Assembly (NCBI RefSeq): GCF_014839805.1
Contig: NC_051126.1
Location: 9,246,609-9,310,608, forward strand
Reading direction: 5' to 3'
Length of the DNA: 64,000 nt
DNA from: Manduca sexta
Taxonomy: Eukaryota > Arthropoda > Insecta > Lepidoptera > Sphingidae
Position numbers and translations under genes: made by a program. The notes below the pieces were generated by a model. The model was not told the origin of the DNA. It searched no databases and saw only the letters and a list, made by a program, of their open reading frames with translations. Shown here in pieces: positions 14,801 through 33,103 of this stretch; the stretch's first letter is position 1; each line of letters starts with the position of its first letter.

Positions 14801-16585
14801 TTCGCCTCTTTGCTTAAATAACGTAATAAGTTCATAAGGTTCACACATTATTGAAGCAAAATGGCGTATTAGTCTGTAGGAAAAAATGTTTTAGACGCGG
14901 TTGTCCCTATTAATTACATGAATACTGTGAATTCTTAAATCAAAATTGTTAGAATGTTATACGAAGAGATAAGATTATATTATGGGGACCTGACTCGTAT
15001 CTTCAGGATAACAAGAAGCGCGTGGTGTTCAAGCGGCAGAAGTACCACTGTGTGTACGAGTACCCGCGTGAGGCGGCCGATGTGGACGCACACTCGCCCG
15101 CCGCCTACCTGCCCGACCTCTCCACCTACTCAGGTCGGTATAACTACTCATTAAAACCATTCATATTATACCAACCATAACATTAAGGTTTACTATTCGT
15201 GTTTTTCATTTGCACATTTAAATATAGTATATTTATTACCTTTTCCTTCCTCTTTGCAATGAAACGTGATACAATGACCAAATAAATTTTGTTATAAATA
15301 CAATACACTTAAAATATTGCAAGAACAAAAATATTTAAATATGAGTTTTATTACTTCAGATTGGGACCCAACAAGCGTCGAAGAGGCAGAACTGGGCTAC
15401 GGCCAGTTGTTCGGGGCTCCAAGTCCTCTAGACTTGTATCCTCTCCGCTCCGGTATAGCTTTTGGTGCTGGTAAGTAGCACAGCTTGCACGGCTATAAAC
15501 ACACGTTCATTCGTAGAATACATGAAGTATATTATACAATTTTATCTATAACGGCCGATTAAGATCCTTAGTTAAAAAAAAAACAAAAATATTACCTGCC
15601 TCTTGTGTCAATTGATATGACTAATAAATAGTAAGAAGTGGTATAATGAACATATTATATATCTGAATCATTATAAAAAAATAAGTGTTTTAAAATCTAA
15701 ATTGCAATTTATACCGTGGTAATGTATAATAACATTAAACAATATTTTTTGTTAATAGATTATGACGAAGATTTCTTCATATCCTCATCGGCCCGGCCGT
15801 TTGAGAGTCTCGGCGTAATGTCGACGACGAGCCAGTTCTTCCCGGGCATGCACGCCAAGATGTCGCTGCTGGAGCGCGAGCTGCCCGACGAGATGTCGGA
15901 GGAGTTCCCGCCGCCGCCCTCGCCGCTACCCGCCACGCTCGCGCACACGCCCAGCCTCGACTTCACCACGCCCGACTCCGGCGTCGAGGACATCACTCCC
16001 GGCTCCACCACCGACGACGACTTCAAGGCTAAGAAGCTGCCCTCGCCGGAGCTGGCGTGGCGGCCGCTCGACAGTGGCAGCTCCAGTGAGTCTGTGAGCC
16101 CCAGCTCGCCCGGCGGCGAGGCGCTGGGCGGCCTGCGCCACACGCGCGACAAGCTGAAGCTGGACCTGCCGCCCAGCCCCCACGTGCCGTCGCCTCGGCA
16201 CAACAGAGTGTTCAACTTCGTGCTCGACAAGCCCAAGCGCCGCGCTCAGGACGCGCCCGCCGAGATACCCACCACGCCGCTCGTCATGACCGACGAGACG
16301 CCGATCGTCACCACGTCCTTGCCGCTGCAGAAGGAGTGCGACGACTTGCCCGTCCCGGAACCGACGTTCTCCACCTTCGGAAAGAGCGCACAGAAAATTG
16401 AACCAGAACAGAAAATCATACTGACAGACGATGTCGAAACTGAAGACGAAGTGAAAGAAGAGAGTCCTAAAGTTGTGGAAGCCGTCAAAGGAGAAGGCAC
16501 CGTGTTGGACAGTGGCGACGAGGACTCTGGAATTGAGAGCAGTTCTAAAGCGACTCTAGAGAGAAACAAATCGAATGTGTCTTAA
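30..16585 (+). CDS. LMTK: LMTK-family (lemur tail kinase) receptor pseudokinase, 3' 15 exons, 5' partial
   Basis: Exons by frame-consistent GT-AG joins: 30-97, 607-813, 1173-1303, 1977-2112, 2533-2651, 2737-6706, 7519-7666, 8589-8808, 8974-11318, 11541-11716, 14110-14160, 14530-14745, 15007-15133, 15360-15470, 15759-16585. They give 2,949 residues of one open frame ending in TAA at 16583. The kinase fold resembles vertebrate LMTK1-3: glycine loop GRGWYG, VAVK lysine, DLQQYL, and the closing VMQLCW segment. A long disordered acidic tail and the FVPSSWD and KRVVF motifs also fit LMTKs, which are membrane-anchored and act in endosomal trafficking and PP1 binding. The signal and transmembrane exons lie upstream of the window. 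The HRD and DFG aspartates are missing, so catalysis is doubtful. Family assignment is firm; function in insects is inferred. Confidence 0.88.
1438..1800 (+). repeat. Interspersed repeat family A, copy 1
   Basis: The stretch starts tagcctatttatcgagga and contains taacatcacgct, a gaccaatagga block, a tttgagacc block and a ccttgaaaaggatatatcc end. The same ordered blocks recur near 19816 and 38555, and in reverse orientation near 54100. It is intronic, diverged and has no ORF. The class is uncertain; it may be a non-autonomous element common in Lepidoptera. Confidence 0.6.
2737..6706 (+). CDS. LMTK: LMTK giant exon 6, end of kinase fold plus acidic disordered region
   Basis: The 3,970-nt exon opens with the last kinase helices (VMQLCW, RPTSAQVHALINHLY) and then encodes about 1,290 residues rich in Ser, Asp, Glu, Asn and Thr with no recognisable domain. 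The acceptor is tttcag before 2737. The donor is gtaaga at 6707; without splicing the frame would run on to a stop at 6746-6748. Two near-identical tyrosine motifs, STVYMDL and STVYLDL, lie about 50 residues apart (about 5500-5520 and 5645-5665). Long ORFs on the opposite strand here are shadows of the biased codon use. Such an exon fits the disordered tail of LMTKs. Confidence 0.85.
6992..7064 (-). tRNA. tRNA-Thr (anticodon UGU)
   Basis: On the minus strand the sequence folds as a standard cloverleaf. The acceptor stem GCCTCCA pairs with TGGAGGC, and the D arm is GCTC/GAGC. The anticodon stem CTGGT/ACCAG holds loop CTTGTAA with anticodon TGT. The T arm is GAGAG/CTCTC with TTCAAAT, and the discriminator is A. 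There is no intron. A T4 tract follows shortly downstream on the minus strand, fitting a Pol III terminator. The gene lies antisense in the LMTK intron between 6707 and 7518. All stems are perfectly paired, so it looks functional. Confidence 0.93.
8974..11318 (+). CDS. LMTK: LMTK giant exon 9, disordered region with PQDLS repeats
   Basis: The acceptor is acatttcag before 8974 and the donor is gtaagt at 11319; both keep phase with exons 8 and 10. It encodes about 780 acidic, Ser/Thr-rich residues without a folded domain. Between 10091 and 10410 a short unit occurs three times: F-x-x-F or D-F-E-S, then S-[AV], then [RK]-P-Q-D-[LM]-[SN]. The copies read RPQDLSS, KPQDMNA and RPQDLSS. The PQDLS core fits the PxDLS consensus bound by CtBP corepressors. 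Whether CtBP binds is untested, since LMTKs are not known to me as CtBP partners. Confidence 0.82.
11717..14109 (+). other. LMTK intron 10, no gene seen
   Basis: This 2.4-kb AT-rich intron carries no convincing gene. It holds a tgacgtca-bearing block at about 13075-13125 that resembles one at 1015-1060. Near 13800-13835 the sequence ctacgccgccactg looks like a DNA-transposon end, without a matching partner that I can fix. Confidence 0.5.
14110..16585 (+). CDS. LMTK: LMTK C-terminal exons 11-15 with PP1-docking motif and stop
   Basis: Five GC-rich exons close the gene. Exon 12 carries a Gly/Ala/Asp/Ser-rich run and then EVEFVPSSWD, which resembles the conserved LMTK C-terminal block. Exon 13 carries KRVVF at 15016-15030 (residues 2599-2603), an RVxF-type PP1 catalytic-subunit docking motif, as LMTK proteins have. 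Exon 14 is short, with WDP and SPLDLYPLRSG. The last exon encodes 275 residues, Pro/Ser-rich at first and acidic near the end, and stops at 16583-16585. All junction phases agree (0, 0, 0, 1, 1). Confidence 0.83.
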
Positions 16586-19560
16586 TCGAGATGGGACCTC
16601 TTGTAATTTTTTACATAGCTTTTGTGCGTGGGTTTTGTCGATTTGTAGTGAGTTGCTGACAACTGGAGGTATACATGTGGAGGAAATTTGAAGGTTAGGT
16701 AATTAAACTTATAACATTTTCCCATTACAAGTGATACCGAATTTGTTTTATAGAACCTTTGATATAATTTTTAACCATTTCGTGTGTTAGGTTTTCAATA
16801 TGTTTATGTTTTTCCTGGCTAGCGGAATATTTGTAAAATATATTTTTCATAATGGTATTTTCTAAAAGCTTTTTGATAACGGTCGGATGTACACAATTGC
16901 GCCACTAATAACATCCTGATAATGTTACTCAATGCCATCGTAGTAGATAGTATTAACACCAGATGTGGACGCGTTAGTTTGCCATTTAACTATGGATAGT
17001 TGATATACATATCGGGGTAATGTTATAGGAATATTTCTGTTGTTATCCCACTCATTATTAGTCGTCAATATTACGACAATCATCAGAGTTTCGTGATAAC
17101 TTTACATAACTAGCCCACACTTATTTGAATATTTACCCCACAACTCAAGATAGTTATATGCAAGGATTAAAATTTAGAATATAATAAATAATATGACTGA
17201 ACGGCTCGTTAACGCAATCATATAAATGTAATTATTATAACCACATTATTTGGGTGGCTTTACAATAAAATGTGCATTGATGAGTGCCAGTTTCAGTTTC
17301 TGTCGAAGTGTAAGAACGAATATGCCGATGATTTGTTTGGTGAACACACACAACTATGGTACAAATAGACGTGAATTATGGTGTATAGTTGTATCGCTTT
17401 CATTATTGCCTATTACATAGAACTGTAAGCGTGTTGGTAAGTAATATATTTACTATATGAAAACAATAGCCTAGATTTTATATACAGTGAAAATGTTATA
17501 ATTTATCGATAACACACCAGTCACTATTGCTTTAAAAACTATTTTACGGAATTTACAGCGCCTTTTCTTATTTATAATTATAAACGTAAATTGGCATATT
17601 TTTTTTTTATAAATACACTTCCAGTTAAATTAAATATGAAATATGGTCGCATTGATAATAATTAAAATGTTGTAGATTAAAGTGAACTCTTTATTTTCGG
17701 CATTTCGGTGTTCATTCTCGTGGCAAAATATTGAGTAAATAATTTTATATAAATCAAGCTGTAAGGAGATGGCCTACCCAGTTTTAGAATTTTTAGTGAT
17801 ATAAATGTCCGCGATGTTGTCGATATCTGTGGGCTGTGCCGTCATGGCCCCGAACAAGGCTCTATTAATAACAAAACTTATCGTCTTCGATAAAATCTTA
17901 ACTGTACCTTAGAAAGCCCATAAATATTGCTAGTATTTTCATGCGTAATGTTTCACTTATTTCGTAATATTGTAGTGAATTAGATTGTAAAATTATTATT
18001 GTGTTTGTGATACATGCCACAAAATTATTATAATTTTGTTATGTTTTTGATTTTGCATGATCTGTTTCGAAGTGTTATATGTATTAAATAACTTATTTAT
18101 ATAAAGTTTTATAAAATTATGTAAATTAAGATTTGTTTATGATTTAAAGGAGATTTCAATAACCTATAAATTATCGATAGTCATCTGAAGACACAACTTA
18201 GAGAAAGGAAGTGCATTATAATCATGTATGGTGGAAGGATTAAGTTGCAATTCGAGAATATCGACAGATATATGCGATTTTGGCACGGAGAGTAGATTCC
18301 TCGAAAAGAAATGGCGAGTTTTAAATTGGACAGTTTCGTTGATATTGGTTATTTGTGGTTTTTGTAGCGTGTATCCAAACTTTAATATAAATAATATCTA
18401 AATTATAATGTTATTTGTGACGGTCTATATGTTTACGCACAAATAAGCATGCATCTTCCATATATTGAAAACCTCGATGAAAATATTAAAATTGCGATCA
18501 TGTATTGAGGTTAAAAAGCCAATTGTTAGTGTAAGTAAGATTATATTAAGTAAGAGTAGAGTTAGATGTAACGAGTTGTGGTGACAGATCGACGTGCACC
18601 ATGCATCGTAACCTCAGCAACAGGATTTGAAAATATGTGCTGAATATTATAACAAACTATCTAAGGTCACTTTTATTTTGTAATCTAAGCTGCTTCCGAT
18701 TAAAACTATGACAACCAGGCATACGATGTTCACTCATAGGTCTCAAATAGTTTCGTCGGTTTAAACGTAGTGTAAGTATTTCGTAAATCCCAGTTTCTTG
18801 TCTATAATTTATAAGAAACAGACGATTTTACTTTTTTAAATCAATAAAATCGCTGTTGCTGACCATGTCCCACAAAGCGAGTGCCACTAAAATTACGTCA
18901 TCCAAATATATGGAAATACGTCCAACTGAACCTATTGTGCAATTCTCCTCATTTTCATATCATCGTGTTTTAGTTGTTTAGTTACACTGTAAATATTATA
19001 ATTTGAATGTTGTGTATTTAAAGAGGAAAACCCTTTTTGAATATGAAAAAAATATATTGATTACTGTGTTTATTGTTCTGAACATTATTTTTACAGTGTG
19101 TAGTAAGTTTTCGTTGATGTACAGATGTAAATACACGATAATAGATGTTCATTTTGTTAATGTGTAGAGCAAGTGGTTATACAATGTTTGGTAGGTTAGA
19201 GCCTACTGTCAGGTGTGGCCCACTTTCGTTTAAATCATATAATATTATTAACTTTCGCAATAGACTTCGATTAAGACAATTTATTTTCCGTGTCGTATAT
19301 ATTTTTTTTGTAACAAATAGAAAATGAAATGTTTTGTTAATTACACTGATAATGATAATAATGCAAGAACAAAGGAATTATTTGAATGAATTGTCCAATA
19401 ATTATGGTATTTATTGTTTGTAAGTTGTTATTGATTTGTATGAGCAGTCGGCTGTATTGAGCAAATGTGAACGCATTAGAACTCTTTTCATATTGCGACT
19501 TTGTGGAGTCCTTTTAAAAGTATTTCTATGAAAAAATATTAAATAAAACTTGTGACTCAA
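16586..19560 (+). other. LMTK 3' UTR (about 3 kb)
   Basis: AT-rich non-coding sequence follows the LMTK stop with no credible ORF on either strand. AATAAA signals occur at several points. The most distal clear one is at 19542-19547, so the longest 3' UTR would end near 19560. Two TGTAAATA elements (18988-18995 and 19126-19133) match the Pumilio consensus. The true cleavage site needs transcript evidence. Confidence 0.5.
19542..19547 (+). terminator. Candidate distal poly(A) signal of LMTK
   Basis: AATAAA is followed after about 10 bases by a GT-rich stretch. It is the last such signal before the convergent WDR13 gene and the family A repeat. Confidence 0.4.
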
Positions 19561-19815
19561 TATGAGCCTTTTATTTGGTATTAACGTTCTATCTTAAGAT
19601 CCTAAACCAAGTAGATATTTGCATAAATAAAACAATCAACTGGGTAGTAAGTGAATACTATGCTCTACTAATATACATCTTTACAAGATACGCAAACAAA
19701 TAATAAAATAGGGCTTTCTACGATATTATACCCACTACACAATTTTATAATCTATGTATACCCTTATATAAAGCTGAGGAACTATTGGTTCAAATTGAAA
19801 TAATCTTTTACTTTT

Positions 19816-20210
19816 AGATAGCCCATTTATCGAGGAAGGTTATAATATATAAGGTATGTAACAGTATGCTATAGAAGTGAAGCATTAAAGAAAAATGTTA
19901 CAAAAACAGGGAATATATTTCTTTTAACAAACTTACGCAACAATAATGTATGACGGAATTATTCTCCTTAAAAAAATAAAAAAAAAATATTATAAAATAA
20001 AGTCCCCCGCCGCATCTGTCAGGCAGACAAGCTGAAGGCGATAAACTAAAAACTACCCAGCATATTTCGATGAATTATGGTTTGCAGTTAGTTTGAGACC
20101 CTGGGAGGGAGAGAGGTAGGATACTTTCTATCCCGGGAAAATATACAGAGGGACATTGTTCCCGGGAAACTTTCACACAGGCGAAGCCACGAGCAGTCAT
20201 GAATAAAAGA
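19816..20210 (+). repeat. Interspersed repeat family A, copy 2
   Basis: It begins tagcccatttatcgaggaag and keeps the aaatgttacaaaaacaggga, tttgagaccctggga and tttctatcccgggaaaata blocks in the same order as the other copies. The right end reads cacaggcgaagccacgagca. It separates the 3' ends of LMTK and WDR13. Confidence 0.65.
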
Positions 20211-20606
20211 AACCTTAATGCATTAATGATGTGCGTAGGTAGTACCAAGGAAAGAAACATCGATATCGCTCCACGAATATTACCAATTTCACGCAACTAA
20301 ACGGTCAATGTACCTTTTGGGGACTTCTCAGTAAGACCACAGGAAATTGAATAATACTACACAGTAAGACCGCTACTTGTCCTCTACCTATTACACTTTA
20401 CCTAACGTGCAAAGTGCTTAGTTGCTATACTGACTGGACAGCTTTCCCGGAATGCCATTGTAAAATAATTACCTACATTTACACGTCTACTAAAATAGAA
20501 TTGACTCGACATGTTTTATTTAAAATGAAAAAAAAATGTAAGGTACATATAAGTTGATATTATTTATTTGTTATCACATTATAATACAGTAGGAATGTTA
20601 TTGAGT

Positions 20607-26712
<6,106 letters not shown>

Positions 26713-27332
26713 TGCAATAATTTATATTCTTAATTGTTATATGATGATTTAAACATTATTTCGCAATTTTTATCTAACAAATAATATTATTGTTTAATTT
26801 AATTTGACACTTATGACAACATGACATGGGAACAACTGTCATAAAAGGTGACATATATAACTAGTGTGGCCACCAAATAATTTCAAAATAATATTTTATT
26901 ATGGCCACACTCCTCAAAATGCGTTTGAAATAAAATCAAATTCAAGGGAATATTTTCGACCTGTGAGAAAAGCCGAGACTTAACCGATGGCTTATGTATA
27001 ATAATTTCTACTTTTGCTTGAGGCAGAAATTATTACAATCTAGTATTCTAGATACAAAGAAATTACAAAACACTTTTTGCGACTTTTAACTATTCCTTAT
27101 TGAGCTCACAAGTCCGTACAAGTGAAACAAGAGAGGGAAGCTGCCGAGCCCCACGTCACATTTTGTTATTTGTAGATAACCATATTGCCTACCCACTGTT
27201 GTATGAATTTGTATTCAACTACTTATAAGGTTTCATATCGATTAGAAATCATTTCATAAAAAACAAACACATCTACATATGTTTTTTTTTTCATATTCTT
27301 GTTTTTATTATTTTTTATATTTCTCCTAACAG
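26713..27332. promoter_or_regulatory. WDR13 upstream region
   Basis: AT-rich sequence directly upstream of the WDR13 start codon (minus strand). It must hold the WDR13 promoter, but no TATA box or initiator stands out. I see no gene on the plus strand. Confidence 0.3.
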
Positions 27333-27960
27333 ATAATAGAAGGCAACCCCATCGCCATGTCGGACATAATTATTGTCCCCGACGACTCAGGAGTTTACTA
27401 ACACTGACTAACACGGGGCCAAAGAGCATTTCAATACTACGGAAACACGGAGACTAATAGAAAATCCGAAATATCGATTCCTTTATGTGGGTGTTGTACT
27501 CAGGACAAATATTTCAAGTATAATGTAGTAATTATGTATTCTACTTGTAAAGATTATAATACTAATGCCTGCATTTTCGAATTAGTGTCACAAATATATA
27601 ATCGTAAGTTATGATACACCTACACATACACGGAGCACGTCCTCCACACCGCGCATCGACCGCGCTGAGGCCAGCGATTTCTTAGAATCTTTATTTCCGA
27701 TTCCGAAATACTCGGCGCACTGATACCAGGAAATCTCGACGGGCGTTATTTTGGGGCAATGCCGTGTAAAACCCGAAACATGTAGCTTTCTAGCGAGGTG
27801 CCTCTGTCAGCCGTTATAAATAATCAGAATGCGTAAAAAGGAGTCGCTGACCCCCAATTACCCACATGATTTTATGTTTGCCTAAAAATATCTTGTACAT
27901 ATTTTGCCGCAGGATCCATTCTTGATTTATTTAGGAAATAAAACAAATCGTATAATATTT
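27333..27960 (+). other. Possible terminal exon and 3' UTR of an unidentified plus-strand transcript
   Basis: After ttctcctaacag at 27321-27332 the frame reads 22 codons ending SDIIIVPDDSGVY and TAA near 27400. A second frame stays open for about 40 codons. The following sequence is less AT-rich than its surroundings and ends in an AATAAA near 27940, with a TTTATT (minus-strand AATAAA) just beyond, as at convergent 3' ends. No upstream exon was found. It may be chance or an alternative last exon. Confidence 0.25.
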
Positions 27961-30900
27961 AAATTTCATTTTTATTAATGACCACGTTATACCAAACATG
28001 TAACATTTAAAATTTATTCATACATCAATGTATGCATCCGGACATGAGACGAAATGATAGGTACGATCAAAACAGCAAACTCGGCATTATTTACACTGTA
28101 TAAAACTATCCGACAGATTAGTGGTTTCAGAGCTTTATTGAGAAAAAAATCTTATTATACTAATAACATGCTACTACAAATTCATTTGCTGCAAATAAAT
28201 TAATGACTTACAAACACATTTGACTACTGTTTGTTGAACCTACATACAGTTATAAAACTTACATTGACTTAAAAAATGCACGGAGTGTGAAACATTGCTG
28301 TTAAAACATGTAGATCGTATAAATCAATCAGTCGAAAACTTATAATAAAATTCATGAAGGCAAGTATTCCTAATTAATATTTACTTAAATTAAATCTATA
28401 TACAAATAAAATGTCTACACTAATAGCTATGTACACAATTTAATTAAACATTATAATATCAACATAATTTTAATAAATTTGATCTTATTTATTAGCGTGC
28501 TAACTAACTCAGATTACAAACGCTCTAGTAAATCCAACTTAGCGAACTTTATTACATACTTATCTCACTAATTAACGGAAAGTCAGAGCCACTCCCACCT
28601 GAGCGTGAATACGAGTCTAAAGAAATTAATTTCGGAGAGTTCGTGATTATCGTATTTTATGGCTGACGAAAAAATCAAATACTTAGTTACACAATTTAAG
28701 TACTGTGCTTGTCATAAGATATTATTATTGCCTTTTGTTACTCTTTCTGCATTGATTTTTTAAGATTAACGTCCTGGCAACTCACCCAAAGCCCAATGCA
28801 AAATACGTAACACGGTTCGCTAAGTGGTACGTCATATACAAATCCAAAAGAAGTACCTATGGACCCAGTAACACGAAATTTATAACAGACACTAAACTTG
28901 ACTACAACCAAGCGTTTCGGCATCAGTTTGATAAAAATGGAACAATAAGAAAGGGCCTATATACAGTACATTTTATGGAGTTCATATTAGTGAAAGAGCA
29001 TTCAATTCAAAATTCGAAAGCTTTGGCAATAAGTTACCATTTTAATCGATGCTTTATCTTTTTGACTTTAAATTATTTGAGATAAAGAAAAAACAACAAA
29101 ACAGATTAATCACTTTTATCGGTGAAGGCCCCAAACCCAAAATATAGTAAAAAGTTTGTTTATAAAATGTACTGCATACAGGATATGATGCCGCAACGAT
29201 ATTAGCTTTCACAATAAACAGTGGAAAAGCACGACCACACAATACGTAGGTATAATTCGTATTTCCTTACAAATACTTAGAAAGACGTATAAAAACATAT
29301 AATTTTAAACAAATATAGGATCGATTTTGTGTAATATTCGAAAAGAAATGTTTAACATACTATTAAATCAGTTCGGGAAAAACAAATTATAGATGAAGAG
29401 CTCTTAAAAAATATAACATGGAGTGCCTTTTGTATCTGTATAACTTTTATAGCGTAATAATATGTTCTACAGTGGGGCACAGAGTAATCAATAACCGCAC
29501 CGGGTAGCCGTGCTAACAAACAACATATTAAACTAGCTGCAATAGACGTATCATCATTACCATTCGCGTGATTGCACAATTTTGCCTAAAACGCAAAAGA
29601 TTACTGGGAATCGATTTCTTCGCGGTAAACGTTAATTCCATTCTTATGTGTCTATTATTTAAATTATAGGAAAAAGCTTTTTGAGGTCTGGCGTAAATAA
29701 GGCAAGACCCGGCTTCTGAGATTATTTTAAACGTGCATGGAACTAATTTTTATGTGTCGACAAATAAAGGGAGTGACGCGTACCGAGTGACATCACACCT
29801 CGCGCTGCAAGACGTGAAGTTGTGAGTTGTGTCGTATCAGTGACTTGTATAATCAACAATGCGTTTTGTCACAATATTTATCAACATTGATAAATAGACA
29901 AGTTCGTGGAGACGCGACGTCCCGCAGGTGAGGACGCGCCGACGCGTGTGTGCTTCGCGTCAATATTTACTCAAGCAGAACACGGCACGCAAGCGAAACT
30001 GCGATAATATATTTCGTAACGCTTCACAACTTTACAATAAATTTATCAAAGTTGTAAACAATTCTTATTAATTTAACATATGTATACTTAATAACAATAA
30101 TGTAATTAAATTACGTCATTCACATTTCCCCAGGGGCCAACAGACTGTTCAGCATCGTATTGACACTGCGCGACCTCACAAGGGTAGACAACGATCAAAC
30201 GCAATGTTGTCAGTTGTCACCCTTGACTTATTTATAGAAAAGCCACTCACAACGATGCGGTTCATAGAATTATATTGTATGAATTATAAACTACCTACGA
30301 GACGCAAAGTGCTTATTCACTGAAACAATCTTTGCTGTCGAGTATGCTTAAACCGTAATATGAGGTTTATTTCTAGAATGTTAAGATACAAATTCGTACA
30401 ACACCTCGTAATTACTAACATATTGATTATTCGCACTATACGTGTACTTTAATAACCATTAACAAGTAACGAACCATTACCACGCATACGACGCGGTGCG
30501 ATGTATACTTGCGTCGTGAATCCGTGATAAGCTATCGCGAAATAACAAACCTAACAATATTTAGCTAAATTTACTACGTTATACACATAATTTGTATACG
30601 TTCACGTTCATGTACATATTACAATTGTAAAACATTGCTACAGTTTCAACCGTCAAATTAACACTTAGAACATTTATACCCTATAGCAATGACTAATATA
30701 CAAGTATTTTAAATTTGCATTTACATATTCAACGAAAATAGCTAAAGTTTACTTGAAGTTTGAACATTAATAGCGTGATAAGGCTGTACACACACCGACG
30801 GACATAATAATAACGTTAAAAATGTATATAAAGTTTTGTTATTTTATACTTAATAAAATTTAAATAATTTATAAATGTATTAAGTATCGAGAAACCTACT

Positions 30901-32820
30901 TGTTTATGTATAGTTTTAAATTCGTCGTAACGTTGTGAGGGGGAATCTTAGCCAAGGCGGACATGTCCCTAATCCAAGCGCATAGACTAATGCAACGCGG
31001 CTTACAGCTACTCATCGGAACTTAACTGTCCGCCGCATGTGGCCGCCGCGCGGCATACAAATGTGCTACGAGTCGAAATAAAAAGGAGCCCACCGCCTAC
31101 AATTTACCTAATTCGTTCATTCCAAAACCCTGTCACGTGTTGGTGTCGCATTAGTATTGGACACGCGAATATTACCTCATAACGTTGATATTAGTGTAAA
31201 CAGTTATTTACAAAAAATATAAACTTAAAATTTTTATATCCTGTATTTTAGACGTTGGTTTAAGTTTTATTTAAACGTATATCAATAACTCGTTGTTGTG
31301 ATTCACTAAAGCGCCCAATACGTATAATTATGTATTAAATTGATTAGGACATGTAGGTACATATAATTATAATTTATATTTGTAAATAAACATCGCAAGA
31401 TTTATCAATTTAACATTAATATAAACAATACTCGGCATGGTTTTACCTGTTATAGTTATACACATTCGTATATCCCGCAAACTCGGTTTAGCATGCATTA
31501 AATTTACTATTTATTTATTTAATAACGTGCTTTAAAACATGGCATATTTTTCGCGTGAAAAGCTTGAAGCATAAGTAATGTTCATATATTCTTATTTATT
31601 ACTATAAAAAACATTCTTAAGAAAGGGCCAATAGAAAAATTGGATGTTTGCAAATTACATAACACATTTGTAACGTTATAGAGCTACTAAACCGCGCGTC
31701 TATGCTATTTAGTAGTATAAAGCCTTGCTAGTAACACTTAATCGGTTTGCATGAATGTCAATGATCAAACGCCGTGGTTAAACGAATTGATTGTGCCATA
31801 TTCTATAAACACGAACCTGCTAAATCTGAACAAGTATTGTTTTTAGTAGTATGTGCATTCCACGATTTACTGTAGAAGACGACAAATTTAATATTGTTAT
31901 ATTAACGCCAGAAACGCATTGCATATGGGTAATTGCTACATAATATTTAATATTTATAAAAATGTTGAAGAAAATTTTATAAACGTAAGTATAGTTAACG
32001 ATAACGCTTAGATGAATAAATTGAATGCAATAATATTTGCATAGGAAGGAGAGTGCTAATGTATATATTTCCATGTGCTATTTGTATAAATTCGGTTACT
32101 AAATCTGGCGCGGTACGTAATAGTGACGCACTCCGAATCGACATGCGTGACGTAAACATAGTATTATGTGTGCCGTTTGCAAGCGGTTTTATAAAACCAT
32201 ATAATCTCATTATAGATGAACTTTTAAAAATGTTTTGTAAATATCAACCAATGTGGGTCTGTGGATTCTGACCAAGTACCCAAAACTATACAGCCTGAAT
32301 TAAGTTTAATTTAAACTTTAGGAATATTATTATAATCGATTAGGAATGAAGTCTTAATCTCCATGTATTTTATTTATAATTTACAGGTTCGTTCCACATA
32401 TGTATTTTCATATCTAACACAGTCAAATTGATGTAAACAGCAATAATAAACTACAAAGAATCTCGTAAAATATATGCATATAATAACATTACTAGATATA
32501 TGCAGATAAAGATAACTAAGCTTATTAACGTTCTGCTGTATTAATTTGAACCTCACTTATCAACCGACAGTGAGGGGAAGTCGCCATCACAATGTTTGTA
32601 ACTAGCACATAATGTTTTATATTCTAGACTCCGTTCCACACAAGACTGCTTCAAATAACTACTTTACTAACTAAATAAGCAATAACTACTCAGATCTGAG
32701 AACATCGTATTACTAATTCTTAGAATTTGTGGAATATTTTATACAGCATTAATGTTTTATTAAGTTAACAGTAGTCGGCTTCCGTGGGTTGAAACGGATC
32801 TGGGGGGTTTTATTAATCAC
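27961..32820. other. Gene-poor stretch
   Basis: Mostly AT-rich with no recognisable coding exon or repeat family. Two less AT-rich islands (29770-30010 and 30930-31100) look like UTR or promoter DNA rather than coding sequence. Confidence 0.4.
29839..29927 (+). promoter_or_regulatory. Possible promoter and non-coding first exon
   Basis: An insect-type initiator TCAGT (29837-29841) sits in a locally CpG-rich island. About 88 bases later comes a good splice donor, cccgcag followed by gtgagg at 29928. A short ATG ORF of 12 codons lies inside. This fits a 5' UTR exon of a plus-strand gene, but no transcript data support it and the downstream exons are not known. Confidence 0.25.
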
Positions 32821-32827
32821 GTTTTAC

Positions 32828-33103
32828 TTTTTCTCTCAATTCTTGAAATGCTAATCGGAATAACCAGTTGATAGTTTGCGAGTTGAGGCTGGTAATGCCG
32901 CCGCGCCGCTCCGTCCGCGAGTCGCGCCCGTACACGCGCAGCGCCGCGCCGCGCGCCTTCCGAGAAACGAAAGCGAGATAGCCGCTAGTAAGAAATGCGA
33001 TTATCGTAATAACCTCACGGAACAAGGCCCCTTCCGATTTGAAAATAGAAACTGCTTTTTGAGAAACGCACATTACAGGCCGCCCGGAATTAAGTATTTC
33101 CAT
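32828..33103 (-). CDS. Unrecognised membrane-anchored ORF, possible first coding exon
   Basis: An ATG at 33103 (in-frame stops upstream) opens a frame with about 25 polar residues, a hydrophobic span VITIIAFLTSGYLAF, a basic stretch SRKARGAALRVYGRDSR, and a helical segment INWLFRLAFQELREK. The GC-rich centre (32890-32970) stands out from the AT-rich surroundings and suggests real coding. A donor AAA|GTAAAAC lies at 32828/32827 in phase 0; without splicing the ORF would end at TAA 32813-32815 as 96 residues. Alternatively an internal exon could start after TTTCTTACTAG. I do not recognise the family. Confidence 0.4.
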
